The notes below the pieces were generated by a model. The model was not told where the DNA came from. It made no database searches and saw nothing but the letters and a program-made list of their open reading frames with translations. Shown one piece after another: positions 1 to 7,876 of a stretch of DNA of 64,000 nucleotides. The position numbers and the translations under genes were made by a program. Numbering within the stretch: the stretch's first letter is position 1; each line of letters begins with the position of its first letter. Source of the DNA: Kribbella aluminosa (GTDB lineage: Bacteria > Actinomycetota > Actinomycetes > Propionibacteriales > Kribbellaceae); contig NZ_JAGINT010000001.1 of assembly GCF_017876295.1 (NCBI RefSeq), positions 3,162,001 to 3,226,000 of the forward strand. The letters run 5' to 3'.

Positions 1-73
1 TCGGCCGCGGGGTACGGCGGCGGACCGGGCGCCGGGGGCGCGGTCGCTGGTCGGCGTACGGTGCCTCGTCCAT
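1..73 (-). CDS. 5' end of an unidentified gene (cut by the window edge)
   Basis: An ATG at 71-73 on the minus strand shares its A with the TGA of the MarR-family gene (TGATG), a usual actinobacterial coupling. It reads open to the window edge. The 24 visible residues begin MDEAPYADQRPRPRR and are rich in Arg and Pro, as in cytosolic leaders of some membrane transporters. There is too little to name a family. By context it is the second gene of a MarR-led unit, where a target such as an exporter or a peroxide-detoxifying protein would be expected. Confidence 0.5.
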   Translation of the reverse strand, partial: MDEAPYADQRPRPRRPVRRRTPRP

Positions 74-549
74 CAGTCCTCACCTCGGGGTGCTGGGCCT
101 GCGTTCCGCGCGGCGGCGATGACGCGGGTCAGGCGTTCGTGGAGTTCCATCAGTTCGTCGAGGTCCAGGCCGAGCCGCGCGACGATGGCCGGCGGGACCT
201 CGAGCGCGTCGTCGCGCAGCGCCCGGCCCTGGTCGGTGAGCGCGACCGCGAGCGAACGCTCGTCCCGGGTGTCGCGGTCGCGGCGCAGCAGGCCGGCGCT
301 CTCGAGCCGCTTGAGCAGCGGGGACAGCGTCGCGGGCTCGAGCTGGAGCATCCCGGACAGGTCCTTGACCGAGACCGGCTCGAACTCCCAGAGCGCCAGC
401 ATCACGAGGTACTGCGGATGCGTCAGCCCCAGCGGTTCGAGCACCGGCCGGTACAGCCCGATCACGCTCCGTGCGGCGATCGCCAGCGCGAAGCACACCT
501 GGTGCTCGAGCGCCAGCGGGTTCGCCGGCATCGTCCGTTCCGTGGTCAC
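73..549 (-). CDS. MarR-family regulator, OhrR-like
   Basis: A 158-residue dimeric winged-helix regulator with GTG start. The N-terminal stretch HQVCFALAIAARSVIGLYRP and the following LGLTHPQYLVMLALWE are typical of the OhrR branch of MarR. In that branch a cysteine in the first helix senses organic hydroperoxides; here it is Cys19. The HTH covers about residues 57-82 (VSVKDLSGMLQLEPATLSPLLKRLE), followed by a wing with RDTRDERS. An ATG at 529-531 is a possible shorter start that keeps the cysteine. The gene is coupled to the partial gene to its left. A perfect 12-base palindrome lies 20 bases upstream and is the probable autoregulatory operator. The family is certain; peroxide sensing is inferred from the cysteine. 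Confidence 0.9.
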   Translation of the reverse strand: MTTERTMPANPLALEHQVCFALAIAARSVIGLYRPVLEPLGLTHPQYLVMLALWEFEPVSVKDLSGMLQLEPATLSPLLKRLESAGLLRRDRDTRDERSLAVALTDQGRALRDDALEVPPAIVARLGLDLDELMELHERLTRVIAAARNAGPAPRGED

Positions 550-568
550 AGGCCGAGGATAGCAATAG

Positions 569-580
569 TTAGTGCACTAA
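569..580. promoter_or_regulatory. Probable MarR/OhrR operator
   Basis: TTAGTGCACTAA is a perfect 12-base palindrome 20 bases upstream of the MarR start, in an AT-rich pocket of an otherwise GC-rich region. A partial third half-site, TTAGTGA, follows at 584-590. Its position and symmetry fit binding by the adjacent MarR dimer. Confidence 0.65.
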
Positions 581-620
581 TGGTTAGTGAGTTAGGTAAC
601 GTCGTGCGGCCGGAGCCGGG

Positions 621-1301
621 TTACTTGACCGGGGGCATCAGGACGCTGTCGATCAGGTAGACGGTGGCGTTCGCGGTCTTGACGCCGCCGCAGATCACGT
701 TCGCGCCGTTGACCTTGAGGGTGTCGCCGGAGCCGGTGACGGTGAGGTCTTGCTTTTCCACGGTCGGGTGTTTGCCGATCACCGCGGTCGGGTCGAGTTG
801 TCCGGGGACGACGTGGTAGGTGAGGATTTTGGTGAGCAGGGCGCTGTTGGTTTTCAGTGTGTTGACGGTTGCGGCCGGGATCTTCGCGAATGCGGTGTCG
901 ACCGGTGCGAAGACGGTGAAGTCGCCGCCGTTCAGGGTGGAGACGAGGTCGACCTTGGGGTTGAGCTTGCCGGAGACGGCGGCGACGAGGGTTTTGAGCA
1001 GTGGGTTGCCGGAGGCGGCGGTGGCGAGTGGTGCGGCGGCCATGCCGTCGATCGAGCCGGCGCCGGACGGGTTGGCCTTCGCGTACGCCGCGCAGCCCGG
1101 TCCGACCATGCCGCCCGAGGCGTTGCTGGCCGACGGGGTCGTGCTCGGGGTCTCGCTGGGCGTCTCCGCGGGTGCCGAGGACGACGTGCTCGTCGAGGGC
1201 GAACTGCTCGACGTGTTGTTGCTACTGCCGCAGGCCGCGGCCGTGAGGACCAGGGCCAGGGTGGTCGCGGTGAGGCCGGCGCGGACGAGGATGCGGGACA
1301 T
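621..1301 (-). CDS. Secreted fasciclin-domain lipoprotein (MPT70/MPT83-like)
   Basis: 226 residues. The N-terminus is a lipoprotein signal peptide ending LTAAACGSS (lipidated Cys24), followed by a Ser/Thr/Pro linker of about 40 residues. One FAS1 (fasciclin) domain fills about residues 85-226, with the signature blocks [22 protein letters not shown] and ILTYHVV. FAS1 lipoproteins are surface adhesion or interaction proteins. The gene is divergent from a dipZ-type gene. In Mycobacterium tuberculosis dipZ lies between the FAS1 genes mpt83 and mpt70, so this pairing looks conserved; a redox-folding link is inference. The start is ATG with a weak GAGA-type ribosome site. Confidence 0.88.
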   Translation of the reverse strand: MSRILVRAGLTATTLALVLTAAACGSSNNTSSSSPSTSTSSSAPAETPSETPSTTPSASNASGGMVGPGCAAYAKANPSGAGSIDGMAAAPLATAASGNPLLKTLVAAVSGKLNPKVDLVSTLNGGDFTVFAPVDTAFAKIPAATVNTLKTNSALLTKILTYHVVPGQLDPTAVIGKHPTVEKQDLTVTGSGDTLKVNGANVICGGVKTANATVYLIDSVLMPPVK

Positions 1302-1497
1302 GAGGTTCTCACTCTCGATCTAGATGCCAGATGTTCCGCGAGCGGGCTGCTCACGGCTGTCATCGAGGGATTCGCAGCCGTCCGGCCGGCGGATGGGTGG
1401 GATCGGCAACGAGTTCGCGGACCCAGCGACCCATCCGGGGAGCGCGTCGCCGCGAACTGCTGGTGTCTCGCCCATCAACCATCGTTGGAGTGCCGGC

Positions 1498-3234
1498 ATG
1501 CTCACCCTCGCGTTCATCGGACTGATCGGTGGCCTGATCACCGGCGTCTCGCCCTGCGTCCTGCCGATGTTGCCGATCATCTTCTTCGCCGGTACGACGG
1601 GACGCCCCGAGCCGCTCGGGAAACGGGCCGAGGGCAACGTTCTGGTCGGGGAACGGAAGCGTGCCGCGCGGGACTGGCGGCCGCTGCGGATCATCGCCGG
1701 GATCGTCGTCAGCTTCAGCCTGTTCACGCTGACCGGATCGGTGATCCTGTCGGCGCTCGGGCTGCCCGACGACTTCCTCCGCTGGGTCGGCCTGATCGTG
1801 CTCGGCCTGGTGGGCCTCGGGCTGATCTTCCCGGCACTCGGGCACCTGATCGAGCGGCCGTTCTACCGGCTGCCGAAGATCAACCGGAAGGACAGCGGCG
1901 CGTTCGTCCTCGGTCTCGGCCTCGGCACGCTGTACGTCCCGTGCGCCGGGCCGGTCCTGGCCGCGATCACGGTCGCCGGTGCGACCGGGCACATCGGCTG
2001 GCGGACCGTCGTACTCACGATCTCGTTCGCGATCGGGGCGGCGCTGCCGCTGCTGGTCTTCGCGTCCGCCGGGTCCCGGATCGCGCAACGGGTGAAGGCG
2101 TACCGGGACCGGGCGCGCGGGTTCCGGATCGCCGGCGGGGTGGTGATGCTGGTGCTCGCGGTCGCGCTCGCGTTCAACATCACGGACGTGATCCAGCGGG
2201 CGTTGCCGTCGTACACCAGTGGGCTGGAACAGAGGGTCGCGGAGAACAAGACCGTGCAGGGTGCGCTCGCGCCGGCGATCGGCAACGCGTCCACCGAGCT
2301 GTCCAAGTGCACGCCGGGCGCGGCCGTGCTGGCGCAGTGCGGTACGGCGCCGGCGATCCAGGGCACGCAGCAGTGGTTCAACTCCACGCCTGTGACCTTG
2401 TCCGAGCTGAAGGGCAAGGTCGTGCTGATCGACTTCTGGGCGTACTCCTGCATCAACTGCCAGCGCGCGACACCGCATCTGCTCGCCTGGGACACGGCGT
2501 ACCGTGGCCTCGGGCTGCAGATCATCGGGATCCACTCGCCGGAGTTCGCGTTCGAGAAGGACGCCGGAAACCTGGCGGCCGCGATCCGGTCCGCGGGCAT
2601 CCGGTACCCCGTTGCCCAGGACAACAACCTGGCGACCTGGACGGCGTACCGCAACCAGTACTGGCCGGCGAAGTACCTGGTCGACGCGAACGGCGTCGTA
2701 CGGTCGATCAAGTTCGGCGAAGGGTCCTACGGGCAGACCGAGAACCAGCTCCGCGAACTGCTCACCCAGGCGCATCCGGGGCTGAAGCTGCCGGCGCCGG
2801 TGGACGGCACGGTCAAGGCCGACGTCGCGGGCAAGGACCTGACCCCGGAGACGTACCTGGGCTACTCGCGCTCGGAGAACCTCAAAGGCACCGGGTCACT
2901 CGCGCCGCGGAAGACCGCGACCGTGTTCGGCCTGAACGCGTACCAGCCGAACGACACTTACAGCCTCGGCGGCAACTGGATCGTCGGCACCCAGAACGTC
3001 ACGTCGACCGCGGGATCGCAGGCGCGGCTGAACTACAACGCCGCGAAGGTGTACCACGTGCTGTCCGGCCACGGCACCGTCACGGTGTCGATTGCGGGCC
3101 GGCCCGATCGGACGATCACGGTGAACGGTACGCCGAACGCCTATCAGATTGTTGACAATCCGACTGTCGAACGCGACACGGTGACGCTGACGTACTCGCC
3201 GGGCGTCTCGGCCTTCACGTTCAGCTTCGGGTGA
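1498..3234 (+). CDS. dipZ: DipZ-type CcdA/thioredoxin fusion protein
   Basis: 578 residues. The ATG at 1498 is preferred to in-frame upstream starts because GGAG lies 8 bases before it and it begins the first membrane helix. Residues 1-245 form a CcdA-like electron-transfer domain with the paired cysteines in SPCVLPM (Cys20) and LYVPCAGP (Cys149). A TlpA-type thioredoxin domain follows with active site Cys318-Ile-Asn-Cys321. The C-terminal 130 residues form a DipZ-type beta-sandwich (domain III). The protein should carry reducing power from cytosolic thioredoxin across the membrane to the extracytoplasmic thioredoxin domain. The upstream neighbour is a divergent FAS1 lipoprotein. The 3' end overlaps the convergent merR gene by 14 bases. 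Confidence 0.9.
   Translation: MLTLAFIGLIGGLITGVSPCVLPMLPIIFFAGTTGRPEPLGKRAEGNVLVGERKRAARDWRPLRIIAGIVVSFSLFTLTGSVILSALGLPDDFLRWVGLIVLGLVGLGLIFPALGHLIERPFYRLPKINRKDSGAFVLGLGLGTLYVPCAGPVLAAITVAGATGHIGWRTVVLTISFAIGAALPLLVFASAGSRIAQRVKAYRDRARGFRIAGGVVMLVLAVALAFNITDVIQRALPSYTSGLEQRVAENKTVQGALAPAIGNASTELSKCTPGAAVLAQCGTAPAIQGTQQWFNSTPVTLSELKGKVVLIDFWAYSCINCQRATPHLLAWDTAYRGLGLQIIGIHSPEFAFEKDAGNLAAAIRSAGIRYPVAQDNNLATWTAYRNQYWPAKYLVDANGVVRSIKFGEGSYGQTENQLRELLTQAHPGLKLPAPVDGTVKADVAGKDLTPETYLGYSRSENLKGTGSLAPRKTATVFGLNAYQPNDTYSLGGNWIVGTQNVTSTAGSQARLNYNAAKVYHVLSGHGTVTVSIAGRPDRTITVNGTPNAYQIVDNPTVERDTVTLTYSPGVSAFTFSFG
3147..3160. repeat. Intragenic dyad GATTGTTGACAATC
   Basis: A 14-base dyad (GATTGT-N2-ACAATC) inside the dipZ coding sequence. 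It uses codons (ATT, GTT, AAT) that are otherwise uncommon here. The same sequence recurs exactly in grpE, and close variants occur in several other genes of the window. Confidence 0.6.
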
Positions 3235-3997
3235 GTCCGTCCGGTACCTGTTCGATGCGGGTCCAGCCCTTCCAGCCGCGCTCCTCCAGGATCGCGAGCA
3301 GCCGCACCGATTCGGGTGCGGACTCGAGCATGACGGCGTCCAGCAGCTCGACGAACTTGTCGTCGAAGGGCTCGTCACTCAGGTGACCAGCCTCGAAGGC
3401 ACGGACGTACATGCGTTCCAGGATGTCGGCGATCTCGACGAGCAAGGCTTCGTCGCCCTGGTTGTCGACCGCCTCGCTCACCAGGCTGTAGAGCTTCTGC
3501 GCGTCGGGATCGTCCAGCTGTTCGTGCTTCGCCGCGATCACGACGTCGATCGCATCCGGTACCAGCGCGGCGACCATGATCCACGCGTCGCGCTCCATCT
3601 CCACGTAGCGCTCGCTGACGCCGAGACCACGCAGCCGCTCGAGATAGCCCACAACGCTCTGCGGGAGCGCGAGGTGGTCGCCGGCCGCGAGTCTGGCGAG
3701 CCGTCGGCGGCTGTCCTGCAACCGCCGGACCTCCGCCCGCAGCTCCTTGTCGATCTCCTGTACGCCGTCCTCGAAGTCCTCCGGCGCGGCGTCGAGGAGC
3801 TCCTGTACCCGGGCCAGCGGGACCCCGGCATCGGCCAGCGTGTGGATCCGGATCAGCCGGACGACGGCGGCGGAGTTGTACGACCGGTAGCCGGAGCGGT
3901 CGCGTCCGGGCTCCGGCAGCAGCCCGATCTTGTGGTAGTGCCGGACGGCCCGCACCGTCACCCCGGCGTACGCCGCCAGCTGGCTGATGGTGAGCAT
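3221..3997 (-). CDS. MerR-family regulator (TipA-like)
   Basis: 258 residues from the ATG at 3995-3997. An N-terminal MerR winged helix (MLTISQLAAYAGVTVRAVRHYHKIGLLPEP, residues 1-70) is followed by a coiled-coil dimerisation helix rich in Glu/Arg (about 80-125). A C-terminal helical effector domain of about 120 residues carries no CXC metal motif, so it is probably a drug or organic-ligand sensor. The gene lies 14 bases downstream of, and on the same strand as, the ABC-2 exporter genes. A MerR-type operator precedes the first of them at 5547-5567. Control of that exporter is therefore likely. Confidence 0.88.
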   Translation of the reverse strand: MLTISQLAAYAGVTVRAVRHYHKIGLLPEPGRDRSGYRSYNSAAVVRLIRIHTLADAGVPLARVQELLDAAPEDFEDGVQEIDKELRAEVRRLQDSRRRLARLAAGDHLALPQSVVGYLERLRGLGVSERYVEMERDAWIMVAALVPDAIDVVIAAKHEQLDDPDAQKLYSLVSEAVDNQGDEALLVEIADILERMYVRAFEAGHLSDEPFDDKFVELLDAVMLESAPESVRLLAILEERGWKGWTRIEQVPDGLTRS

Positions 3998-4011
3998 GGG
4001 TCCAGCCTGCC

Positions 4012-4773
4012 TCAGGCGATCTTCCGGCGGTAGACGACCATCGCGAGGACGTACGCCACGACGAGCACTCCCGCGCACCAGGCGAGCGCGGTCCAGATGC
4101 TCGAGCCGACCGGTTGCTGCGCGAACAGCGCGCGGACCGTGTCGACGATCGACGTCACCGGCTGGTGCTCGGCGAACCACCGCACCGGCCCCGGCATCGT
4201 CTGCGTGGGGACGAAGGCCGAGCTGATGAACGGCAGGAAGATCAGCGGGTACCCGAACGCGCCGGCGCCCTCCACCGACGACGCGGTCAGCCCGGGGATC
4301 ACCGCGAGCCAGGTCAGCGCCAGCGTGAACAGGAACAGGATGCCGGCCACCGCGAGCCACGGCAGTACGCCGGCCCCGGTGCGGAAGCCCATCAGCAGCG
4401 CGACGCCGAGTACGACGACGAGCGAGATCAGGTTGGCGACCAGCGAGGTGAAGACGTGCGCCCACAGCACCCCGGAGCGCGCGATCGGCATCGACTGGAA
4501 CCGTTCGAAGATCCCGGTCTTCAGGTCCATGAACAGCCGGAACGCCGTGTACGCGACGCCCGACGCGACCGTGATCAGCAGGATTCCGGGCAGCATGTAG
4601 TTCACGTACGCCTTCGAGCCGGTGCTGATCGCGCCGCCCAGGACGTAGACGAACATCAGCATCAGCGCGATCGGGGTCAGTACGGTCGTGATGATGGTGT
4701 CCGGGCTGCGGACGACGTGCCGCAGGGTCCGCAGGGTGAGGGCGACCGTGTCGCCGACGACGTGGGTGCTCAT
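4012..4773 (-). CDS. ABC-2 type exporter, membrane subunit (DrrB-like)
   Basis: 253 residues, starting at an ATG that overlaps the stop of the ATPase gene (ATGA). About six hydrophobic segments are visible, beginning PIALMLMFVYVLGG, with the typical ABC-2 cytosolic loop MDLKTGIFERFQSMP and a final VLVVAYVLAMVVYRR helix. It forms the transmembrane pore for the adjacent ATPase and is expected to export a hydrophobic compound or antibiotic. The substrate cannot be told from sequence. Confidence 0.9.
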   Translation of the reverse strand: MSTHVVGDTVALTLRTLRHVVRSPDTIITTVLTPIALMLMFVYVLGGAISTGSKAYVNYMLPGILLITVASGVAYTAFRLFMDLKTGIFERFQSMPIARSGVLWAHVFTSLVANLISLVVVLGVALLMGFRTGAGVLPWLAVAGILFLFTLALTWLAVIPGLTASSVEGAGAFGYPLIFLPFISSAFVPTQTMPGPVRWFAEHQPVTSIVDTVRALFAQQPVGSSIWTALAWCAGVLVVAYVLAMVVYRRKIA

Positions 4774-5528
4774 CGCTTGTCTCCAATGATCGCCAGGAAG
4801 ATCTCCTCGAGCGTCGGCTGCTTCTCGACGTACTCGACCTTCGCCGGGGGCAGCAGCTGCTTGAGCTCGGCGAGGGTGCCGTTCGCGATGATCCGGCCCT
4901 GGTGCAGGATCGCGATCCGGTCCGCCAGTTGCTCGGCCTCGTCCAGGTACTGCGTGGTGAGCAGCACCGTCGTACCGGAGCCGGCCAGCTCCTTGACCAG
5001 CTGCCACACCTCGATCCTGGCTTCTGGGTCGAGGCCGGCCGTCGGCTCGTCGAGGAAGATCACCGGCGAGTCCCCGATCAGGCTCATCGCGATGTCCAGC
5101 CGGCGGCGCATGCCACCCGAGTACGTCGCCACCCGGCGGGCGCCCGCCTCGGTCAGCGAGAACCGCGCCAGCAGGTCGTCCGCCACCGTGCCCGGGTCCG
5201 GGAGGTGCCGCAGTTTGGCCACCAGTACGAGGTTCTCCCGGCCGCTGAGGATCTCGTCGACGGCCGCGAACTGCCCGGTCAGACTGATCGACTGCCGTAC
5301 GTCGTCGGCGTGCTCCGCGACGTCGAAGCCGTTGACCGTGGCGGTCCCCGCGTCCGCCCGCAGCAGGGTCGCGAGGATCCTGATCGTCGTGGTCTTCCCT
5401 GCGCCGTTGGAGCCGAGCAACGCGAAGATGCTGCCCCGCGCCACCTCGAAGTCCACCCCGCGCAGGACCTCCTGTTTCCCGTAGGACTTCTGCAATCCAC
5501 GCACCTGGATCGCCGCATCAGCACTCAT
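4770..5528 (-). CDS. ABC exporter ATPase (DrrA-like)
   Basis: 252 residues from the ATG at 5526-5528 (MSADAAIQVRGLQKSYG). An ATG four codons upstream at 5538-5540 is possible. Walker A is GSNGAGKTT, the signature is YSGGMRRRLDIAM, Walker B is VIFLDEPTAGLD and the switch region is LLTTQYLDEAEQLA. The C-terminus YVEKQPTLEEIFLAIIGD matches daunorubicin-resistance ATPases. It powers the neighbouring ABC-2 permease. A MerR-type inverted repeat sits just upstream of the start. Confidence 0.93.
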   Translation of the reverse strand: MSADAAIQVRGLQKSYGKQEVLRGVDFEVARGSIFALLGSNGAGKTTTIRILATLLRADAGTATVNGFDVAEHADDVRQSISLTGQFAAVDEILSGRENLVLVAKLRHLPDPGTVADDLLARFSLTEAGARRVATYSGGMRRRLDIAMSLIGDSPVIFLDEPTAGLDPEARIEVWQLVKELAGSGTTVLLTTQYLDEAEQLADRIAILHQGRIIANGTLAELKQLLPPAKVEYVEKQPTLEEIFLAIIGDKR

Positions 5529-5546
5529 GGCGATCAGCATGAAGGG

Positions 5547-5567
5547 TTGACCCTGCGTCAAGGTCAA
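5547..5567 (-). promoter_or_regulatory. MerR-type operator upstream of the ABC exporter
   Basis: TTGACC-N9-GGTCAA (5547-5552 and 5562-5567) nests a second inverted repeat, TTGAC-N5-GTCAA. On the minus strand TTGACC can serve as a -35 box with the long spacer used by MerR-regulated promoters. It ends only 7-19 bases from the two candidate starts of the ATPase gene, so the transcript would be very short-leadered or leaderless. Confidence 0.55.
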
Positions 5568-5579
5568 GGCAGCACGTCC

Positions 5580-5610
5580 GATCAAGCGCTCGCGACAGAC
5601 GATCAAGCGC
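5580..5610. repeat. Two direct repeats GATCAAGCGC, 21 bases apart
   Basis: GATCAAGCGC occurs at 5580-5589 and again at 5601-5610, a 21-base register or two helical turns, just upstream of the MFS pump. Tandem same-orientation sites with this spacing are typical of AraC-family binding. An AraC-family gene lies directly after the pump. Confidence 0.45.
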
Positions 5611-5639
5611 ACGACGCCTCCGGTCGCCAGGCTTGGAGG

Positions 5640-6806
5640 GTGTCTACTACCTGTGCATCTCAGACGGCAGTCCGCCGTTCCGGCCTCGTGTCCTTGGTCG
5701 CTCTTGATCTCGGGATCTGCCTGCTGGTGGCGAGCGAGTTCCTGCCGGCCAGCGTGCTGCCGCGGATGGCAGCCGACCTCGGGGTCTCCGAGGGGACGGC
5801 CGGGCTGGCGGTGGCCGCCACCGCGATCGCCGGTGCGGTCACGGCGCCGTCCATTGCGGTGCTGCTGCCGCGGACGGACCGGCGGCTCGTACTGATCGGA
5901 CTGCTCGCGGCGGCTGCAGTTTCGGACCTGGCGGTGGCTCTCGCGCCCGCGTTCGCCGTGGTGCTGGTGAGTCGCCTGGTGCTCGGGGTCGCGATCGCCG
6001 GCTACTGGTCGTTCGCGTTCGGCGCCGGCGTACAGGCGATGCCCGGCCGCGAGCGGTTGGTGTCGACCAGTCTGTCGGTCGGAGTCAGCCTGGCGACGAT
6101 CGTCGCGATACCGCTGGCGTCCATCGGCGCGGACACCGCCGGGTGGCGCGTCGTGTTCGGGGTGGCGGCTGCTTTCACGGTGGTGAGTCTGGTGTTCCTG
6201 GTCGCGGTGTTCCCGGCGGTGCCGGCGCATCCGTCGGCGGGGCTGGTGATGATGCGGAGCGCGCTGCGCAATCCGTTGCTGATCGCCGGCCTGGTGATGA
6301 TCGTGCTTGCCGCACTCGGGAACTTCGTGGCCTACCCGTACATCCGGTTGGCGATCATGCGCGTCACGCCGGGGGATTCGGCCTGGTTGCTGCTCGCCTG
6401 GGGATTCGGTGGGCTGCTGGGCAATCTCGCGGCCGGTGCGCTGGCGACCCGGTTGCGGCTGGCGTCGGCTGCCGCGCCGCTGCTGCTGTCCGCGAGCCTT
6501 GCCGTCACGGGGTACGCCGTCGGCGTCCCGATGCTGGTGGTCGGCGTGGTGAGCTGGGGGATCGCGTTCAGCATGATCCCGGTCGCGACCCAGCTATGGG
6601 TGGCGCGGGCCGAACGTGAGCACACCGAGTCGGCGATGAGCCTTCAGGTGACGGCGTTCCAGATCGCGATCACCGTGGGCTCGGCGGTCGGTGGCACGGT
6701 CGTCGACGGTCACGGTGTCGCGGCGGCGCTCACGGTCGGCGCGGTCTGCGCAGTACTCAGCGGCATCGGCTTCGCGGCGCTGCGCCCATCCAGGAGTCCG
6801 GCCTGA
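5640..6806 (+). CDS. MFS efflux transporter (DHA1 drug:H+ antiporter type)
   Basis: 388 residues with about twelve hydrophobic helices from GLVSLVALDLGICLLVASEF onward. The first helix ends EFLPASVLPRMAADLGVSEG, as in AraJ/chloramphenicol-resistance-type DHA1 pumps, and SRLVLGVAIAGYWSFA follows in helices 4-5. The GTG at 5640 is chosen as the first start. GTG at 5688 would still keep all helices, and the ribosome site is poor for both. It probably exports drugs, sugars or arabinose-like compounds. The gene is convergent with, and overlaps by 97 bases, the AraC-family gene. Tandem repeats at 5580-5610 may be its regulator's site. Confidence 0.85.
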   Translation: MSTTCASQTAVRRSGLVSLVALDLGICLLVASEFLPASVLPRMAADLGVSEGTAGLAVAATAIAGAVTAPSIAVLLPRTDRRLVLIGLLAAAAVSDLAVALAPAFAVVLVSRLVLGVAIAGYWSFAFGAGVQAMPGRERLVSTSLSVGVSLATIVAIPLASIGADTAGWRVVFGVAAAFTVVSLVFLVAVFPAVPAHPSAGLVMMRSALRNPLLIAGLVMIVLAALGNFVAYPYIRLAIMRVTPGDSAWLLLAWGFGGLLGNLAAGALATRLRLASAAAPLLLSASLAVTGYAVGVPMLVVGVVSWGIAFSMIPVATQLWVARAEREHTESAMSLQVTAFQIAITVGSAVGGTVVDGHGVAAALTVGAVCAVLSGIGFAALRPSRSPA

Positions 6807-7588
6807 AGCCTGTCCTGATGTACGTCGGCCCGCCAGGACTGCGGCGAGGATCCGTGGTCGGCGGCGAACGCCCGGCTGAACGCGGCGATCGACCCGTAGC
6901 CGCAGCGGGACGCGACCGCCTCGACCGGGAGGCGGGGGTCGGACAGCAGCCGCCGCGCCTCGCCCATCCGGACCTCCCGGAGCATCCGGACCGGGCTGCG
7001 GCCGAGCGCCTTCTGGAAGCGTGCGCTGAGCGCGGACCGGGACAGGTGCACGAGACTTGCCAGCGACTCCACGCTCCACTTGTTCGCCGGGTCCGCGACC
7101 ACCGCTTCGAGCACCCGTGCCACGAGCGGGTCGCCCGCGTCGGTGGCGGGCCCCTGGTCCTGCAGCCAGGAGTCCGTCATCGCGGCGCCGATCAGCGTGC
7201 CGTACCCGTCCGCGAAGACCGTAGCGCGGCAGACACCGTCGAGCGGACAGCCCCGGACCAGATCGGCGACACCCGCATGCCGGTCGGCGAACCCGCGAAT
7301 CACGAGCGGACTCGGCACGGGATCCGCCGCGACCACCACCCGCAGATCGCCGATCGCGAGCTTGGCGCCGTCGTCCGAGGCGACCGCGAACGCCGTCCGC
7401 GCGTCGACCCAGACCGCGTCGCCGACCACGAGCGGCGTACTGCCGCCGGCCGTCTCGAGGTACGCCGTACCGTCGAGCACCAGGAACCACCTCGGTCCGG
7501 GCACGCTCAGCGACGCGCGCCTGCCGAGCACCTGGTGGGTGAGCTGACCGAGGTCGAACCGGGTCGCCGTACGCCGAGAACCAGCCAT
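6710..7588 (-). CDS. AraC-family regulator with cupin sensor domain
   Basis: 292 residues. The N-terminal half (about 1-110) is a cupin-like ligand domain (GPRWFLVLDGTAYLETAGG). The two AraC HTH motifs occupy about 165-265, with the family signature block LPVEAVASRCGYGSIAAFSRAFAADHGSSPQSWR. The tail is Ala/Thr-rich and encoded opposite the last 97 bases of the MFS gene. Such cupin-AraC regulators usually control an adjacent transporter, and the convergent MFS pump is the obvious target. Confidence 0.9.
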   Translation of the reverse strand: MAGSRRTATRFDLGQLTHQVLGRRASLSVPGPRWFLVLDGTAYLETAGGSTPLVVGDAVWVDARTAFAVASDDGAKLAIGDLRVVVAADPVPSPLVIRGFADRHAGVADLVRGCPLDGVCRATVFADGYGTLIGAAMTDSWLQDQGPATDAGDPLVARVLEAVVADPANKWSVESLASLVHLSRSALSARFQKALGRSPVRMLREVRMGEARRLLSDPRLPVEAVASRCGYGSIAAFSRAFAADHGSSPQSWRADVHQDRLQAGLLDGRSAAKPMPLSTAQTAPTVSAAATP

Positions 7589-7690
7589 GAACGTGAGAAC
7601 AGCGGGAGCAGCTCGACCTATTCCACAGTGGTCGCTGTCGATCGGGACAAGGCCTGCCCGCAGCGCGGGTCTGCTCGTTAGTCTCGAACA

Positions 7691-7876
7691 ATGGTGCGAG
7701 ATCCGAGTGGCGAGGTAGCGGCGGTCACCACCGAGCCGGGCGTGGTTGCCGACGACGCAGCCGGCGAGCTGGCTGCCGCGGAGACGAGTGATGCCGAGGA
7801 CCCGACGTCGACGACGGCGCTGGAATCCGGCCTTGAGAACCTTGCGGGCGCCGCGCAGGCGTTGGAGGAGGACTGA
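7691..7876 (+). CDS. Small acidic hypothetical protein
   Basis: 61 residues, strongly acidic (MVRDPSGEVAAVTTEPGVVA...AAQALEED), with no recognised domain. No Shine-Dalgarno is present. However, TAGTCT at 7679-7684 stands six bases before the ATG, the TANNNT placement that gives leaderless transcripts in actinobacteria. It ends at the base before the stop of the convergent pucR-type gene, so it fills the gap exactly. It is plausible but unproven. Confidence 0.4.
   Translation: MVRDPSGEVAAVTTEPGVVADDAAGELAAAETSDAEDPTSTTALESGLENLAGAAQALEED

Noticed and set aside
1360..2775. 471-codon minus-strand frame opposite dipZ
   Set aside because: Arg/Asp/Gln-rich shadow of a well-supported gene.
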